Origin: Methanobacteriota archaeon
GTDB lineage: Archaea > Halobacteriota > Methanomicrobia > Methanomicrobiales > Methanocorpusculaceae
Reading direction: 5' to 3'
Length of the DNA stretch: 57,699 bases
NCBI GenBank assembly: GCA_023396065.1
Contig: JAEWXF010000036.1
Coordinates: 1 to 57,699, forward strand
Part shown: positions 1 through 8,101 of the stretch, piece by piece
Layout: each line of letters begins with the position of its first letter
Position numbering within the stretch: position 1 is the stretch's first letter
The notes under the pieces: model-generated
Told to the model about the DNA's origin: nothing
Seen by the model: the letters and a program-made list of their open reading frames with translations, nothing else
Database searches by the model: none
Position numbers and translations under genes: made by a program

Positions 1-2
1 CA

Positions 3-191
3 GACCACACGACATTTGAGGAATTTACTTACTGGTACAATCAGATAAGGCCACATAGAAGCTTACAAGAGGAATCAGGCAGAATGAGGACTCCAAAAGA
101 GGTATTTTGGAAAAGAGCAGAAGGACATATTATGACCAATTGCAACTTACTATTTCAGAAAGAATTATGGGGTAAAAATGAAGAAGAATAA
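3..191 (+). CDS. DDE (integrase-core) transposase, C-terminal fragment
   Basis: The frame is open from the window edge and codes for the last 62 residues of a transposase. It contains the pattern WYNQIRPHRSL followed by TPKEVFW, typical of the end of the rve/integrase catalytic core in IS481- and IS3-like transposases, where the final acidic residue lies just upstream. The rest of the element is outside the window, so whether this is the tail of an intact insertion sequence or a remnant cannot be decided. Base composition is clearly more AT-rich than in the genes from 0.9 kb onward, which fits acquired DNA. The exact IS family is not certain, and no terminal inverted repeat could be recognised after the stop codon. 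Confidence 0.75.
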   Translation, partial: DHTTFEEFTYWYNQIRPHRSLQEESGRMRTPKEVFWKRAEGHIMTNCNLLFQKELWGKNEEE

Positions 192-612
192 TGAACTAAA
201 TAATTTCGTGGCTTCACATCCGTGCTTTTTTCCGTGGAATTCGGTGTGTTCCGTGCTGTTCCGTGGTTACCCACATACGTCCAAAGACCCGCAAGAAAAC
301 CAATCCTAATTGCACCCCAAATATTGTTTTCTGTCCAAAAATTGGGTGGTTTTATTTCAATTTTTAATTTCGAAAAAGAGGGAGATAAGGCAAAGTGTCA
401 AATTCGGGATATACGAACGAAAACTACCTCTTCCTTAGTATCACTCTGAAAAAGTTTCTCGAACAAAATATTTTGGTCGTTGAATAATACTATGAGACCA
501 CTTTTTCATGCGTTTTGTGCGTGTGTCTCCCTCATCGGCATTTGTTATGAAAAAGTTTCCTGAACGAAATATTTTGGTCGGTGAATAGTACCATGCGGTC
601 ACTCAAAAAAAG
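192..612. other. AT-rich gene-free stretch after the transposase
   Basis: No convincing gene is present. The first half contains several copies of the short string TTCCGTG, and the second half holds two copies of an imperfect 56-bp direct repeat (listed separately). One frame is open for 75 codons from position 222, but it has no recognisable domain and its composition is poor in typical coding bias, so it is not called. The stretch looks like decayed flanking DNA of the mobile element. Confidence 0.5.
447..603. repeat. Imperfect 56-bp direct repeat, two copies 101 bp apart
   Basis: Copy 1 spans 447-502 and copy 2 spans 548-603. Both begin TGAAAAAGTTT, share ATATTTTGGTCG in the middle and end in a form of ACCATGCGGTCACT. 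They differ at roughly ten positions. The second copy abuts the 3' end of the bofA-like gene. Such a pair may be a duplicated gene end or the border of a lost insertion. No coding function is apparent. Confidence 0.7.
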
Positions 613-861
613 TTAGATGATAATGCCGAAGAATGCAAGCACTATCAGAAGCGCAGCACCGAGAATACCGCCAACGGCGCAGACAATGACCTGTGCAACA
701 CTCAGATCACCAATTGGAGCAAGTTGAAGATACGACACAATAAACAGAATGATGACACCGCAGACGGCATTTATCAGAAGCTTCATGCCGTTTCTGATAA
801 AGAAGAACAAAATCGCCGCAATTGCAATAGCGACGATGATCATAAGGATTGTACCGATCAT
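613..861 (-). CDS. BofA-family small membrane protein
   Basis: An 82-residue, highly hydrophobic protein with about three membrane segments: residues 3-22, 30-48 and 56-82. The central pattern KLLINAVCGVIILFIV matches the conserved core of the pro-sigma-K processing inhibitor BofA family (Pfam BofA). Archaea have no sigma K, so the sporulation role does not carry over and the cellular function is unknown. The gene is the last of a minus-strand run, 44 bp after tldE, and so is probably co-transcribed with the TldD/TldE protease genes. In Bacillus, BofA restrains a membrane metalloprotease. A link with proteolysis here is only an inference from context. Confidence 0.7.
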   Translation of the reverse strand: MIGTILMIIVAIAIAAILFFFIRNGMKLLINAVCGVIILFIVSYLQLAPIGDLSVAQVIVCAVGGILGAALLIVLAFFGIII

Positions 862-905
862 GCTATATCATAGGAAAAGAGAGGAGAAAAAGAATATGGT
901 GAGAT

Positions 906-2204
906 TCACCCGATGATCTGCATCTGCGGAATACGCATCTTGGGAACAACCGCACCGTCAAAGGTTTTCGTCTCGGCAGAGAGTCCGGAAATACTCTGCA
1001 GAATCTCAAACACGTTGCCTGCGATCATCGCTTTTTTCACCGGCTGCGCAAACTCGCCGTTCTCCACGACAAACGCATTTGCAACCTCAACCGAGAACTC
1101 GCCGGTCAGCGGATTTGCCGTATGCGCACCGATAACCTCACGGACAAAGATGCAGGGATCAGCCGTGATATCGGACGGACCCGTTGAAGAGGTAAGCCGC
1201 AGACAGTGCGGGGAGATGTATGTCGAGCCGTTTCCGGCACGGAGCGCATGACCGGTACTCACGGTCCGGGCCTGCGCCGCAGTCTTTCCGTCATAGAGGA
1301 ACGAAGAGAGAACACCGTCTTTCAGAATTTCGACCGGCTTCGTGGGGACACCCTCCGTGTCAAACCGCCGGTAACTGTTCCCGGCAGGATCCATCGGAAC
1401 ATCCGTGATCGAAAGCGACGCATCAGCAACCGCCTCACCCAGTTTCCCGGCAAAAACCGATTTGCCGGTCAGCACATTTCTCCCGTTCACCGCTTCGGTA
1501 AACAGATCCAGCAGGAGCGAAGCTACCACATGCTCGGAGAAGACCACATCCTGTTTCCGTGTCGGAACGGAAACACCGTTCCGGGATGCGGTTGCCCAGA
1601 ATGCGGTCTTTTCTCCCATCTTCTCCGGCTCAACGCGGCTCAGGAACGGGGAGGAGTCATACTCATACCCGGTTGATGCATCAGCAATCGCATCCAGACC
1701 AAGAGAGACTCCGGTCATCTTCCGCTCATACCACACACCGTGACTGTTGGCGAGCACGGACGAACCACGGGAAAGGGATACTCCGGCAGTAACCACGCGG
1801 GCATCCGGGTGGGCGGCGGCTCCCTCATTCATCCGGTTCAGCAGAGAGGCCGCAAGCTCAGGATCGATCACAACATTCGGATCATACGGATCAGGACCAG
1901 CCGGAAGAACAGCCTTTTCCGGAAGTCCGGGCCATCCGGCCACAGGCTCCGCAAGTTTCGCGGAAGCTGCGGCCGCGTTGAGACAATCATGCCAGCGGGT
2001 GGGGTCAGAGGTCGCCGAAACACCAATCCTGCCGCCGATAACGGTTCTGATATAAACAGATGTCCCCGCATGTTCCAAGACTGCAGAGACTGCCATCTCC
2101 CGCTGTTCCAGAGATAGATCCTCAAAGGAAAGAACGATGACCTCCGTCTCATCAGCAAGGTTCTCACCGGCGCGCAGAACTGCATCAACATCAACTTCAG
2201 GCAT
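906..2204 (-). CDS. tldE: TldE/PmbA-like subunit of the TldD/TldE metalloprotease
   Basis: A 432-residue protein of the modulator-of-DNA-gyrase (PmbA/TldD) family. TldD and TldE form a heterodimeric zinc protease that degrades or trims small unfolded peptides, as known for E. coli microcin B17 maturation and CcdA degradation. This subunit lacks the HExxxH motif found in its neighbour, as expected of the non-catalytic TldE chain. It keeps the family C-terminal glycine-rich signature, with NPLTGEFSVEVANAFVVENG near residues 365-385 and a following GN segment. The start codon overlaps the end of tldD by 8 bases, which argues for translational coupling and a fixed 1:1 complex. Length agrees with the family. 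Confidence 0.9.
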   Translation of the reverse strand: MPEVDVDAVLRAGENLADETEVIVLSFEDLSLEQREMAVSAVLEHAGTSVYIRTVIGGRIGVSATSDPTRWHDCLNAAAASAKLAEPVAGWPGLPEKAVLPAGPDPYDPNVVIDPELAASLLNRMNEGAAAHPDARVVTAGVSLSRGSSVLANSHGVWYERKMTGVSLGLDAIADASTGYEYDSSPFLSRVEPEKMGEKTAFWATASRNGVSVPTRKQDVVFSEHVVASLLLDLFTEAVNGRNVLTGKSVFAGKLGEAVADASLSITDVPMDPAGNSYRRFDTEGVPTKPVEILKDGVLSSFLYDGKTAAQARTVSTGHALRAGNGSTYISPHCLRLTSSTGPSDITADPCIFVREVIGAHTANPLTGEFSVEVANAFVVENGEFAQPVKKAMIAGNVFEILQSISGLSAETKTFDGAVVPKMRIPQMQIIG

Positions 2205-3534
2205 TGCCGGCCCCTCCCACCATAGCTTCCGTCAGATACACATGCGGGGCGCCGTCACTGACCGGCACCGACTGGCCTTTCCCGCACATCCCTGACGACA
2301 TCTTCCGCTCGTTTCCGCAGAGAGCGATGTTATGCAGAACCGACAGAATATCTCCCGAAAGCGAAACATCGCGGATCATCTTGGTAGTCTCGCCGTTTTC
2401 AATCAGGTATCCGTATTTTGCATTGAACTGGAACGCGCCCCGGCCCGGGTCCACCTGACCTCCGCGGGAACCGATCAGAAGAATGCCCGTGCGGCACTCG
2501 GCAAGAATCTCATCATACGATGCATCGCCCTCTTTGATGTACGTGTTACTCATCCGGACCAGCGGCTGCATACCCGGCTCGGCACGGGCGTGACCGGCAT
2601 CCCCGGTGGCGGCCCCCACAGCCGCAAGTGTTTCGCGGGAATGCATATACGCATGCATCCGGCCGTCCTTGATCAGCTCGGTCGGGCCGCAGGCCACGCC
2701 TTCAGCATCGAACGGTTCATACCCGTACCCATGCATCGACGGATCATCGATAATGGTAACCAGCGGTGAACCGACAGACTCGCCGAGTTTCCCCGCGAGA
2801 ACCGAAACACCGTCACGGACCGCATCCCCCTCACTGGCATGCCCGACCGCTTCATGGGCAAAGACTCCGCCGATGGCAGGATCCAGAACCGCAGGCATCC
2901 GGCCGCCGGGAACCGCAGAGGCATCCAGCAGTTCAACCGCACGCTTTGCACATTTCTCGCCGTATCCGATGTATTCTGAAAGATTCAGGGGACCGACAAC
3001 AGCCTCCTGCTCATAGTTCATCTGCATATTTCCGCTGCGGGCCGCAACGGCAGAGATTGTGAACAGCGTCCGGCAGACCGACGAGTTTGCGGTACAGCCG
3101 TTGCAGTCCTCAAACCAGACATCCTGATACTGCTCCGAGTACCGGGCAGATGTACTGCATATCTCAGGAATTCTTGCGGCCGCCTCCATCTTCAGAAGAA
3201 GATCTGCTTTTTCTTCCAGAGGAACGGCTGCCTGTTCCTGAGCAGAACAGGACCAGTTCCGGGGCGTTCCGTAGGGAACATCGGCAAGCTCTGCCGGAAC
3301 GTTGGCAAGTTTCGCAGCGCGGGCCGCACGGCTGATGTACTCCTGCTTTGCGGTAGTATCATCCGGATCAAACGGGGAAGCACAGTAGTAGCCCCACCCG
3401 TGTTCACCCAGAACACGGATGAGAGCTTTCCCGAAAAAGTTGGAACCGGCCGATTCCACGTCGCCGTTCTCCACCGTAATAGTCGTGGAGTTTCCGCGGA
3501 CGTACCGGATATCATAGTAACGTATAGGATCCAT
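2197..3534 (-). CDS. tldD: TldD-like zinc metalloprotease subunit
   Basis: The catalytic chain of the TldD/TldE protease, 445 residues from the chosen start. It carries HEAVGH at about residues 227-232 within GVFAHEAVGHASEGD, the HExxxH zinc-binding motif of the family. A downstream RGGQVDPGRGAFQFNAKYGYL segment is also typical. The frame is open a further 42 codons upstream, but that extension reads through a palindromic repeat and has no family similarity. The start at MDPIRYYDIRY gives the usual TldD N-terminus and length. The gene is first in a tldD-tldE-bofA unit. The repeat element lies within about 60 bp of the start, so it may have altered the original promoter. Confidence 0.9.
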   Translation of the reverse strand: MDPIRYYDIRYVRGNSTTITVENGDVESAGSNFFGKALIRVLGEHGWGYYCASPFDPDDTTAKQEYISRAARAAKLANVPAELADVPYGTPRNWSCSAQEQAAVPLEEKADLLLKMEAAARIPEICSTSARYSEQYQDVWFEDCNGCTANSSVCRTLFTISAVAARSGNMQMNYEQEAVVGPLNLSEYIGYGEKCAKRAVELLDASAVPGGRMPAVLDPAIGGVFAHEAVGHASEGDAVRDGVSVLAGKLGESVGSPLVTIIDDPSMHGYGYEPFDAEGVACGPTELIKDGRMHAYMHSRETLAAVGAATGDAGHARAEPGMQPLVRMSNTYIKEGDASYDEILAECRTGILLIGSRGGQVDPGRGAFQFNAKYGYLIENGETTKMIRDVSLSGDILSVLHNIALCGNERKMSSGMCGKGQSVPVSDGAPHVYLTEAMVGGAGNA

Positions 3535-3585
3535 TGCTGTGTATGACTTGGCGGTAGGTCGATAACTGATTTTGGAAACAGTGGG

Positions 3586-3735
3586 GTTGAAACGCGAATA
3601 AAAAAATCGCCAATGGCGATTTTTGTATGAGGAGGAAGGAGCAATTGCCGTAGAGAGCATGTAGTCTCAATTTATGGATGAAACGCGAATAGCGCCAATA
3701 GCGCGAATAAAAAATCGCCAATGGCGATTTTTCCC
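3586..3735. repeat. Two inverted-orientation copies of a palindromic repeat
   Basis: Copies at 3586-3629 and 3677-3735 contain a near-perfect palindrome with arms AAAAATCGCC and GGCGATTTTT around a 3-base centre. It is preceded by GTTGAAACGCGAATA or a variant. The second copy also contains two 9-base tandem units of the type GCGAATAGC. These are the reverse complement of the copies at 4.29-4.6 kb, so the AT-rich islet between them is bracketed by inverted repeats. No protein frame is conserved between copies. Confidence 0.85.
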
Positions 3736-3786
3736 GAGATGATTTACATCACCACTCTTTCGAATGGCAAATGATTGGAGAATGAA

Positions 3787-4233
3787 TTATGTATCTCTGA
3801 GGAGCTTGGCATTCTGTACATAGGTATCATCTGAGGAGACCATTCGCTTCCATTCCATTTTTCGATAACTTCCAAAGTTCATGAGAATACCAACCTGCAT
3901 TCCGGTTGCTTTCAGATAATGGAGCAGTTGTGACTCTTCTGTTTTTGTCAGAGCGGATATTGCTTTTAACTCGACTACGATTTTGTCGTAACATACAATG
4001 TCAGCAGTATATTTTTTGGAAAGTTCTGTTCCCCGATAACACAGATTCATTTTCACTTGGGATTTGAATGGGATTCCACGTTCACCCAACTCAAGTTCCA
4101 GAGCTTCCTGATATACTGCTTCTAAAAATCCGTTTCCAAAATAGCTGTGCACTGCAATTCCTGCACCAACGATTGCATACACTTCTTCTTTCAGGAGCAA
4201 TGATAATTCACTCGATCCAGTATCATCGGACAT
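3787..4233 (-). CDS. GxxExxY family protein (PD-(D/E)XK-like fold)
   Basis: A 148-residue protein with the family-defining segment GFLEAVYQEAL near residues 36-46. It is followed by ADIVCYDKIVVELKA near residues 78-92, which fits the D-x(n)-ExK core of the PD-(D/E)XK nuclease fold (Pfam PDDEXK_3). The biochemical role of GxxExxY proteins is not established. Members are often found in mobile contexts in bacteria and archaea. The gene is visibly more AT-rich than its neighbours, is flanked on both sides by oppositely oriented palindromic repeats, and sits alone between the tldD and lonB transcription units. These features suggest an acquired islet. A possible TATA element lies on the minus strand near 4252-4260. 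Confidence 0.85.
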   Translation of the reverse strand: MSDDTGSSELSLLLKEEVYAIVGAGIAVHSYFGNGFLEAVYQEALELELGERGIPFKSQVKMNLCYRGTELSKKYTADIVCYDKIVVELKAISALTKTEESQLLHYLKATGMQVGILMNFGSYRKMEWKRMVSSDDTYVQNAKLLRDT

Positions 4234-4285
4234 ACATTCTCATTTATTTCCACAATAATAAATCTTTGCACAAATAAATTCCAAT

Positions 4286-4605
4286 TACCTACTATGTACG
4301 GTTATTTCCAATATTACCCATACAAAAATCGCCATTGGCGATTTTTTATTCGTGCTGTTGGCGCTATTCGCGTTGAAACAACAAAAAAAAGAAAAAAATA
4401 CCTATTACCCACTACACACGGTTATTTCCAATATTACCCATACAAAAATCGCCATTGGCGATTTTTTATTCGCGCTATTGGCGCTATTCGCGTTGAAACA
4501 ACAAAAAAGAAACAATACCTATAACCCACTACATACGGTTATTTCCAATATTACTCCATACAAAAATCGCCATTGGCGCTATTCGCGTTGAAACAACAAA
4601 AAAAG
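4286..4605. repeat. Tandem array of about 2.6 units (117-120 bp) with internal palindromes
   Basis: Three direct units start near 4286, 4400 and 4516, each containing CGGTTATTTCCAATATTAC. The first two spacings are 120 and 117 bp. Each full unit contains the palindrome with arms AAAAATCGCC and GGCGATTTTT, then tandem GCGCTATTG/GCGCTATTC units, then CGCGTTGAAACAAC and an A-rich tail. The third unit is internally deleted, so that ATCGCCATTGGCG joins directly to CTATTCGCG. The array ends only a few bases beyond the lonB stop codon and would be transcribed as the 3' end of the lonB mRNA. It is not a CRISPR array: spacing is long, units are tandem and there are no unique spacers. Confidence 0.9.
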
Positions 4606-4612
4606 AAAAAGA

Positions 4613-6634
4613 TCAGGCCTCAGCCTTCTCCGGGGCCTCAGGCATCTTCGGGATCTCCATATGTTTGCCGATAAGGGCGATCTTACGTTCAAACGCTGCC
4701 TTATCGGACGGAACGAGGGCGTGTTCGAGAACCTCCTCGATCCTTGTTACCGGGATAATCGTCACCATCTGTTTGTAGCGTTCCTCGATCAGAACATCAT
4801 CCAGATTCGACTGCGGGATAATAATCGTATGAATCCCCGCCTTTGCCGCGGCTTCAATCTTGTATGTCACACCGCCGATCGGCAGAACATCGCCCCGGAC
4901 TGACAGGGATCCGGTCATCGCCACATCCTGCCGAACCGGAATATCTTCCAGCGCGCTGATAACCGCAGTCGCCACCGTCACCGACGCCGAGTCACCCTCA
5001 ACACCGTTATAGGTTCCGATGAACTGAACGTGAATATCCACTTTGCGGATATCGGTTCCGGAGAACTTCTTGATCAGCGCACTCACGTTCTTAATCGACT
5101 CCTGCGCAATCTCTTTCAGGAGACCGGTGGCAATCACCGCGCCCGCACCCTGGGACGGCGTAACCTCCGCCGTAATCGGCAGAACCGAACCCGCATCGTT
5201 TCCGACAACCGCAAGACCGTTCACGCGGCCGACAAGGGTTCCCGTAACAATCGTCAGATCATAATCGCGGGTTCTCCGGATGTACTCATCCGAAATCTGA
5301 TCCTCCACCGACCGGGCAATCAGCTTGGCATTCACCACATGTTTCATCGTGGTTGCCGGATCCCCGGCCTGACGGGCAAGATCTCCTGCGACACGCACCA
5401 GACCGCCGAGATCACGAAGCTTCAGCGTCAGATGACCCTTCCGGCCGGACCGGCGGCGGGCCTCGCGCAGAATCTCGGAAACCGCAGACGGATCAAAGTG
5501 CGGAATCTTTCCATCGTTCTGGACCTCCTGTGCCACAAACCGGACTAATCTCGCGCGGTTATCCGGAGTATCGTCCATCGTCTCACCCATGTACACCTCG
5601 TACCCGTATCCCCGGATACGGCTGCGGAGAGCCGGGTGCATTCCCTGCATCGCATCCAGATTTCCTGCCGCAATCATAATAAATCGGCAGGGAACCGGCT
5701 CGGTTCTGACCATCGCCCCGGACGACCGCTCGCTCTGACCGGTAATCGGGAACTCTCCCTCCTGCAGAGCGGTAAGCAGGCTCTGCTGAGAAGAAAGCTC
5801 CAGCGTGTTGATCTCATCAATGAACAGCACACCCTTATGCGCACGGTGAATCGCCCCGGCCTCAACACGATCGTGAGCCGGAGTCTCCAGACCACCCGAC
5901 TGGAACGGATCGTGACGGACATCGCCAAGCAGTGCTCCTGCATGAGAACCGGTTCCGTCCACAAACGGTGCCTTCGAGTCAGGTTTATTGGAAACGATCA
6001 GTTTCGGCACCATCACATCATCGCGCGGCATCATCGTCCGGACCGCCATGAACAGGAAGATCACAATCAGAAGACCCATCAGGAACTGACCGGAGATGAA
6101 CGAAATACCGAGAACACCGATGATGATCACCATGATCAGCGTGTTCCGGGACGATGCACGTCGGCGGGCTTCGGCCTTATGGGCTGCGACAATCTCTTTT
6201 CCGCGGCCGGCCGGAACCACACGGATGATCGGATTGTTGTTGTCCTCACCGTTTGGATAGGTGAGAATGTCCTGCATCTCCTCCTTTGGCAGAAGCTCGG
6301 CCATCGCCTTTGCAAGCATTGACTTTCCCGTACCAGGGCTGCCGATCATCATCACATGCCGGCGCTGCGTCGCCGCTTTTCTGATAACCGCAACAGCATG
6401 TTCCTGACCGATAACCTGATCAATCAGGGACGGCGGGATGGTGATATCTGCGGTGGTATCAAATCGCATGCCTCCGAAAAACTCCGGATCAAACGCGTCC
6501 GATACATAGGTCTTCGGATCGGCAGAGATCTCCCGCGCGACCATGTCGGCCGCATCCGTTTCCGGACCGGTAACAGGCGCATTCCCCACGTCTGCGCCTT
6601 CAGGAGGATTTGCCGGTATAGCAGTATTATCCAT
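4613..6634 (-). CDS. lonB: Archaeal membrane-anchored ATP-dependent protease LonB
   Basis: A 673-residue archaeal-type Lon protease. The AAA+ module has the Walker A motif GSPGTGKS at about residues 98-105 and the Walker B region GVLFIDEINTLE. Two adjacent transmembrane helices (about residues 165-200) are inserted between Walker A and B, which is the hallmark of archaeal LonB. The C-terminal protease domain has the catalytic Ser in EGDSASV (about residue 549) and Lys in GGVTYKIEAA (about residue 592). It degrades unfolded and regulatory proteins at the inner face of the membrane. It is transcribed divergently from prs across a gap of about 96 bp. The 3' end runs directly into the tandem palindromic array. 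Confidence 0.97.
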   Translation of the reverse strand: MDNTAIPANPPEGADVGNAPVTGPETDAADMVAREISADPKTYVSDAFDPEFFGGMRFDTTADITIPPSLIDQVIGQEHAVAVIRKAATQRRHVMMIGSPGTGKSMLAKAMAELLPKEEMQDILTYPNGEDNNNPIIRVVPAGRGKEIVAAHKAEARRRASSRNTLIMVIIIGVLGISFISGQFLMGLLIVIFLFMAVRTMMPRDDVMVPKLIVSNKPDSKAPFVDGTGSHAGALLGDVRHDPFQSGGLETPAHDRVEAGAIHRAHKGVLFIDEINTLELSSQQSLLTALQEGEFPITGQSERSSGAMVRTEPVPCRFIMIAAGNLDAMQGMHPALRSRIRGYGYEVYMGETMDDTPDNRARLVRFVAQEVQNDGKIPHFDPSAVSEILREARRRSGRKGHLTLKLRDLGGLVRVAGDLARQAGDPATTMKHVVNAKLIARSVEDQISDEYIRRTRDYDLTIVTGTLVGRVNGLAVVGNDAGSVLPITAEVTPSQGAGAVIATGLLKEIAQESIKNVSALIKKFSGTDIRKVDIHVQFIGTYNGVEGDSASVTVATAVISALEDIPVRQDVAMTGSLSVRGDVLPIGGVTYKIEAAAKAGIHTIIIPQSNLDDVLIEERYKQMVTIIPVTRIEEVLEHALVPSDKAAFERKIALIGKHMEIPKMPEAPEKAEA

Positions 6635-6689
6635 AATTATATTCCTTACCTCAGCTTATTGAGAGTGCTAATATTGTGCTTGATGATGG

Positions 6690-6697
6690 TTTAAGTA
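6690..6697 (+). promoter_or_regulatory. TATA-like element between lonB and prs
   Basis: TTTAAGTA lies 34 bp upstream of the prs ATG and, read on the other strand as TACTTAAA, 56 bp upstream of the lonB ATG. It is the best TATA-like element in this divergent gap. Which gene it serves cannot be decided by eye. Confidence 0.35.
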
Positions 6698-6730
6698 GTT
6701 TCAGTAAAAGATAGAAGAGGGAGAGTACCG

Positions 6731-7576
6731 ATGAAAGTTATCTATACGGAAAAAAGTCAGCTGCTCGCGGCACGGGTTGCCCAGCACCTCGGGTGCAGGA
6801 TCTCCGAGGTCAAATACACCACATTTCCCGACGGAGAGCAGTATGTCCGTGTAATGGACGCGGATGATGAGATGATCATCGTCGCAAGCACTGTTGATGC
6901 CCAGTCCGTTCTCCAGGTCATCCTCATGCTGGATGCCTGCGAGGGGAAAAATACAACGCTGGTTCTGCCCTATATGGGGTACGCCCGGCAGGACAAGCGG
7001 TTCAACGACGGTGAACCGATCAGTGCCCGTGCCCTGGCACGTGTTCTCTCCGAAGGCGCCGACAGAATATGTACCGTAAACATTCACGACCCCTCGGTCC
7101 TGTCGCATTTCAAATGTCCGGCAGAAAATCTGAGCATCGCCCCAAAAATCGGGGAATATATTCAGACAATGCATCTGGCTGATCCTCTGGTGCTTGCACC
7201 GGACGACGGGGCCTGGGAGTTTGCAAAAGGTGTCGCAGCAGTCGGCGGCTGGGACTGTGACCATCTGGACAAGACCCGGCTCTCCGGCTCGGAAGTAACG
7301 ATGGCACCCAAACATCTGGATGCAAACGGCAGAGACTGTATCATCGTAGACGATATCATCGCAACCGGCGGCTCAATGGCAACCGCCGCAGGAATGCTGA
7401 AAGAACAGGGAGCAACTTCAGTCCGGGCCGCAGGTGTTCACGGCGTATTCGCAAGCGGCGGATACGTAAAACTGATGCAGGCAGGACTTGCAGACATCGC
7501 ATCCTCCGATACCATTGAGCGGGCAAGCAGCAAAATCACCGCATCCACTGTGATTGCTGACGCCCTCAGGCACTGA
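6731..7576 (+). CDS. prs: Ribose-phosphate pyrophosphokinase (PRPP synthetase)
   Basis: This enzyme transfers pyrophosphate from ATP to ribose 5-phosphate, giving PRPP for purine, pyrimidine, histidine and NAD synthesis. The 281-residue length fits the shorter archaeal class. The N-terminal half has FPDGEQYVRV, and YMGYARQDKRF lies around residue 80. The PRPP loop is CIIVDDIIATGGSM near residue 200. The neighbours form a tight plus-strand unit: nob1 starts 5 bases after the stop, and gfcR, another PRPP-binding-fold protein, follows. Confidence 0.95.
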   Translation: MKVIYTEKSQLLAARVAQHLGCRISEVKYTTFPDGEQYVRVMDADDEMIIVASTVDAQSVLQVILMLDACEGKNTTLVLPYMGYARQDKRFNDGEPISARALARVLSEGADRICTVNIHDPSVLSHFKCPAENLSIAPKIGEYIQTMHLADPLVLAPDDGAWEFAKGVAAVGGWDCDHLDKTRLSGSEVTMAPKHLDANGRDCIIVDDIIATGGSMATAAGMLKEQGATSVRAAGVHGVFASGGYVKLMQAGLADIASSDTIERASSKITASTVIADALRH

Positions 7577-7581
7577 CATTC

Positions 7582-8067
7582 ATGCGCTGCATCCTTGACG
7601 CATCCTACTTTTTTGGAGACTATCCCTGTTCCGGAGAGATGTACACCACTCCGGAGGTCGTAGGAGAACTGCTGGACATCACCGCAAAACTGCGGTACGA
7701 AGTTCTCAGCTCCCGCGGACTTGCCGTACGTGAACCTGACCCGGCCGCAGCGGAAGCAGCAGTTGCCGCTGCAGAAAAAAGCGGAGACATGCGCGTCCTG
7801 TCCCAAACAGACATCTCCGTCATCGCCCTTTCCCTCACCCTTCAGGGGACGGTTGTCTCCGATGACTTTGCCGTGCAGAATGTCTGCAGACATCTGAAAA
7901 TCCCCGTACAAAATATTCTGCAGAAAAAAGCAAAACGCCGGATATGGAAGTACATCTGCAGCGGCTGCGGTGCAGAAATTCCCGACGGCGGGGAATGTCC
8001 TATCTGCGGCTCTCCACCGAAAAAACGGGGAACCGAGAAAAGTCCCGGAAAACGACGCTCGGGCTAA
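7582..8067 (+). CDS. Nob1-like ribosome-maturation endoribonuclease (PIN + zinc ribbon)
   Basis: A 161-residue protein with a PIN nuclease domain starting MRCILDASYF, whose Asp6 is the first acidic catalytic residue. Further acidic positions include SQTDIS and VVSDDFAVQNV. A C-terminal zinc ribbon, CSGCGAEIPDGGECPICG, follows. PIN plus zinc ribbon in this order is the archaeal Nob1 architecture. In archaea and eukaryotes Nob1 cuts the 3' end of pre-16S/18S rRNA during small-subunit maturation. The gene sits between prs and gfcR with almost no spacing, so they are probably co-transcribed. Another ribosome-maturation factor, Rio2, is encoded later in the window. Confidence 0.88.
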   Translation: MRCILDASYFFGDYPCSGEMYTTPEVVGELLDITAKLRYEVLSSRGLAVREPDPAAAEAAVAAAEKSGDMRVLSQTDISVIALSLTLQGTVVSDDFAVQNVCRHLKIPVQNILQKKAKRRIWKYICSGCGAEIPDGGECPICGSPPKKRGTEKSPGKRRSG

Positions 8068-8101
8068 CACATATATAGCGGGAAATTGCACTATTTTTCA
8101 T

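Noticed and set aside
222..449. 75-codon open frame after the transposase
   Set aside because: No domain, unusual composition, no promoter or ribosome-binding site, and it lies in degenerate DNA.
3535..3660. N-terminal extension of TldD by 42 codons
   Set aside because: It reads through a palindromic repeat and has no family similarity; the MDPIRYYDIRY start gives the normal TldD length.
4286..4605. Possible CRISPR array (repeats ending in GTTGAAAC)
   Set aside because: Units are about 117-120 bp, tandem and nearly identical throughout. There are no unique spacers of 30-40 bp and no cas gene.
5636..6322. Long open frame opposite lonB
   Set aside because: It is a shadow of the high-scoring LonB frame on the other strand and has no recognisable motif.
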